Of a stretch of DNA of 64,000 nucleotides, positions 61,965 through 64,000 are shown piece by piece. This DNA comes from Cycas panzhihuaensis (lineage: Eukaryota; Cycadophyta). The notes beneath the pieces were generated by a model. It had not been told where the DNA came from and did no database searches. It saw only the letters and a list, made by a program, of their open reading frames with translations. The position numbers were made by a program, and so were the translations under genes. Position 1 is the first letter of the stretch. Every line of letters begins with the position of its first letter. The DNA lies in the NCBI GenBank assembly GCA_023213395.1, contig CM041465.1, positions 37,641,741-37,705,740 of the forward strand. Direction: 5' to 3'.

Positions 61965-62219
61965 ATGGACGGGTTTATTCATATTTTGGTGTTTCTGTTA
62001 ATTCTCCTGCATTTCATCATGCCCACTGTGAATAAGGCTCATTATCATCATCATATAACCCAAACTCTTAGCACTCATTATGCCAGTGATGTTCAATATA
62101 ATTTTCGAAATAGGAATCATGGCCACAGGCGAAGAAGATCATCCCATCTCTCTTCTCATAAAATCTTCAATGTTGAAGCATTCGGTGCGACGGGCAATGG
62201 ATTGGAAGATGACACACAG
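61965..62219 (+). other. Polygalacturonase exon 1
   Basis: 85 codons, phase 0 at its end (ACACAG then intron GTCATT). Holds the signal segment and the conserved [12 protein letters not shown]. Confidence 0.85.
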
Positions 62220-63982
62220 GTCATTTCATTCTGTTCCATATTTCAATGCTTGTTATATGATGCGGCGAATTAATTTAGAATTCTTCTGTTTGCAAATTCT
62301 CGCTGTAGAGTTGAACGGTTAACGGCAACTCAGGATCATAATCAAATATAATCGACAAGAACACACAGAAAAACATAAAATCTTGTATATTCTTTTATTT
62401 TATTGTTGTTTACGAAATGCGATGGAAGTGGAATTGTAAAATAAAAAAGGCGCGGGCGCTCCTTAAAGCTCAACAAAAGCTTTCGAGCTAATACTCAAAT
62501 GTGTTGCTCAAGGATTCGAACCAGGGACAGATTTGTGACATGAGCTTTATTGTTATTGCAGGCATTTATACGTGCATGGGATGCAGCTTGTAAAGTAGCG
62601 TCGGCAACGCTATTTGTGCCTCCCCATAGACATTTTCTTTTGATGCCTTCCACTTTTACCGGTCCCTGTGCCCCCAACTTTGCTTTGCAGGTACAATCTA
62701 TTTTCATACTGCTTGTTAATTAATTCATAGATGGCCTGTTAATTATATTCCCTTAAATTTCCAGGTAGAAGGAACGTTAACGGCGCCGAAAGATCCAGGA
62801 AACTGGACCAATCCAAAAGTATGGCTATCGTTTAAGAGTCTTCATGATTTCACCCTAGCAGGATGGGGGATGATTCTTGGAGAAGGAAGTCGATGGTGGC
62901 GTCAATACTGCAAGAGACAGAATAACAGGGTACGTTAAAATATCCTTAATCCCTAACAATATTTGCCGTTTTAAACTTTACCAAAAAAATTATCCGTTGC
63001 TTTAAAGATCGTTATTAATGTAAAGCCAGGTTCAGAAGAAAAAGCTGCATTATTTTCTAGAAAATGAGGTGACATTGATATTATTTGACTGTGGTTCATG
63101 CTTTTCGTCGCAGCGAATTTGTGGCACTTTGCCTACCGTAAGTGATTTTCAAAATAAAATTTCCGTCTTCTAGCGGCTACTTGTTCTTTCCTTTGAACGG
63201 AGAAGCCTGACGAAATTCTGCGATATTGCCTGCAACGTGGTGCAGGCCATTCAATTTGAAGAAAGCACGGATTTGACGGTAATAGGGTTAACATTTGTTG
63301 ACAGTCCGCACTTCCATTTAAGTTTCCTTGGATGCGAGAGAGTTCAAACAGCCTCCGTTAAAATTGTTTCGCCAAAGGACAGTCCAAACACTGATGGAAT
63401 CCACGTCGAAGGTTCGAAGAACATTGTCATTCGCGACTGCGTTGTTGGTTCAGGTATAACTGAATCCACCAATTAAATGAAAAACATTTATGTATAGAAC
63501 AAGAGAAGCTGTAAGCTTTGTTGTTTGAGAGTCCCTTTCCTCCGCACCATTGGTTGCACTAGGGGGTATTTTGACCGTAGCCCCGCCGGATTGATGGGAA
63601 TTTTTGAACCCACGCAACAATAAGCCATTAACACAGGTACCTTCCATTAAAAGTGCTTAGTGAGGTAGAAGCACTTTTCGGAGTAGAAACCACTTCATTT
63701 TACTGCAAATTTAAAAGATGAGAATTCTATGGCTACGTAAGCTTTCCTATGTGCCGTCCCATCAAAGGGTTTGTATTGATTTCTCGGCATGAAAGGAGTC
63801 ACGGGATGGGCATGGATCATGGTTATTGTCGTTTGCCTCGGTAAAAAGGTATTGGTACAAAATTAATGTGAAATGTGATTTAGTGTTATTTTACTTGCAG
63901 GAGATGATTGCATTTCAATTGGTCGAGACTCTTCAAATATCTTAATAAAGGATTTTACGTGTGGACCGGGTCATGGAATAAG
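61965..63982 (+). CDS. GH28 polygalacturonase, six exons visible, 3' end outside window
   Basis: A secreted enzyme hydrolysing alpha-1,4 links of pectic polygalacturonan in the cell wall. Exons inferred from GT-AG borders and frame: 61965-62219, 62562-62690, 62765-62929, 63114-63137, 63246-63453, 63901-63982, together 287 codons. The protein starts with a hydrophobic signal segment (residues ~3-22), then a His/Arg-rich stretch, then the mature start [20 protein letters not shown]. Landmarks: [56 protein letters not shown] (motif I, catalytic Asp), GDDCISIG (motif II, catalytic Asp pair) and CGPGHGI (motif III, catalytic His). Motif IV (RIK) would lie beyond 64000. The ATG at 61965 is chosen because it opens the signal segment, and no upstream in-frame ATG exists. 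No stops or shifts were found in the joined exons. Confidence 0.9.
62220..62561 (+). other. Polygalacturonase intron 1
   Basis: 342 bp, GTCATTT ... TTATTGCAG. A B-box-like GGTTCGAATCC lies on its minus strand (62512-62522). Confidence 0.8.
62562..62690 (+). other. Polygalacturonase exon 2
   Basis: 43 codons, [20 protein letters not shown] ... CAPNFALQ. Phase 0 at both ends. Intron 2 (62691-62764) is 74 bp. Confidence 0.85.
62765..62929 (+). other. Polygalacturonase exon 3
   Basis: 55 codons, [14 protein letters not shown] ... CKRQNNR, ending before GTACGT. Intron 3 spans 62930-63113. Confidence 0.85.
63114..63137 (+). other. Polygalacturonase exon 4, 24-nt microexon
   Basis: Encodes RICGTLPT between CAG and GTAAGT borders. 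It restores the family pattern C-x(n)-C-x3-PTA when joined to exons 3 and 5. Intron 4 (63138-63245) is 108 bp. Confidence 0.75.
63246..63453 (+). other. Polygalacturonase exon 5
   Basis: 69 codons plus one base ([17 protein letters not shown] ... RDCVVGSG). It contains SPNTDGIHV, and ends G|GT in phase 1. Intron 5 spans 63454-63900. Confidence 0.88.
63901..63982 (+). other. Polygalacturonase exon 6
   Basis: Completes G|GA DDCISIG and encodes [19 protein letters not shown], ending AG|GTAATA in phase 2. The gene continues past the window. Confidence 0.88.
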
Positions 63983-64000
63983 GTAATATGATGGTGCGAT

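Noticed and set aside
62495-62707. Minus-strand 70-residue frame over polygalacturonase exon 2
   Set aside because: Shadow of the exon, spanning an intron border, with no family.
63203-63245. Exon starting at AAGCCTGACGAAATT after the AG at 63201-63202
   Set aside because: K-P at the start looks tempting, but the frame meets a stop within 20 codons. The acceptor at 63245 gives LPT-AIQFEES and restores the family pattern.

Overview
The window reads as nuclear DNA of a seed plant. It holds one intron-containing pectin-degrading enzyme gene (GH28 polygalacturonase, partial, at the right edge) and about 60 kb of AT-rich, heavily decayed retrotransposons. Most of these are Ty1/copia LTR elements primed by initiator-Met tRNA (TGGTATCAGAGC-type primer sites), plus one L1-type LINE with the plant-specific C-terminal RNase H. 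No bacterial, organellar, rRNA or CRISPR features were seen. The depth of decay and the nesting suggest a large, slowly purged genome such as a gymnosperm's, but the species cannot be fixed from this sequence.

Layout. 1-1150: AT-rich flank with two short tandem repeats. 1151-11460: three copia elements in a row (A1, A2, A3), same orientation, each missing its 5' part. 11461-14760: unassigned AT-rich DNA, an orphan LTR (K) and a TA/TG microsatellite. 14761-26208: element B1, a non-autonomous copia derivative whose LTR matches A3's, interrupted at 18474-24767 by a complete but dead LINE with a 14-bp target duplication. 27284-30724: element D, a copia with two LTRs and an internal deletion. 32078-39015: element E, two LTRs and a perfect 5-bp target duplication (TCTTA), carrying a 1.7-kb TA-rich tract, unidentified coding-like stretches and three ~230-bp tandem repeats. 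40988-45423: element G, two LTRs and a perfect duplication (GAATC), carrying an antisense fragment of a host acyl-ACP desaturase gene in its leader. 45429-49808: an orphan LTR (I) and a minus-strand copia (H). 51805-59178: element B2 (duplication ATGAT), a second copy of the B family, itself invaded by copia C. One C LTR plus its B2 flank has been duplicated. 59179-61770: degenerate minus-strand gag-like DNA and the upstream region of the gene. 61965-64000: the polygalacturonase gene, six exons visible, continuing beyond the window.

Relationships. B1, B2 and G share a gag-like head joined directly to the last residues of a copia RNase H region, with protease, integrase and reverse transcriptase absent. 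The same compact structure recurs at independent sites, so it was probably mobilised in this form by an autonomous relative such as A3. The leader of these elements differs in content: B1 has about 1.1 kb of GC-richer DNA that B2 lacks, and G has the desaturase fragment. The most notable observation is this apparent capture of host sequence in the leader of a non-autonomous copia family. The only intact-looking host gene is the polygalacturonase, a secreted cell-wall enzyme.
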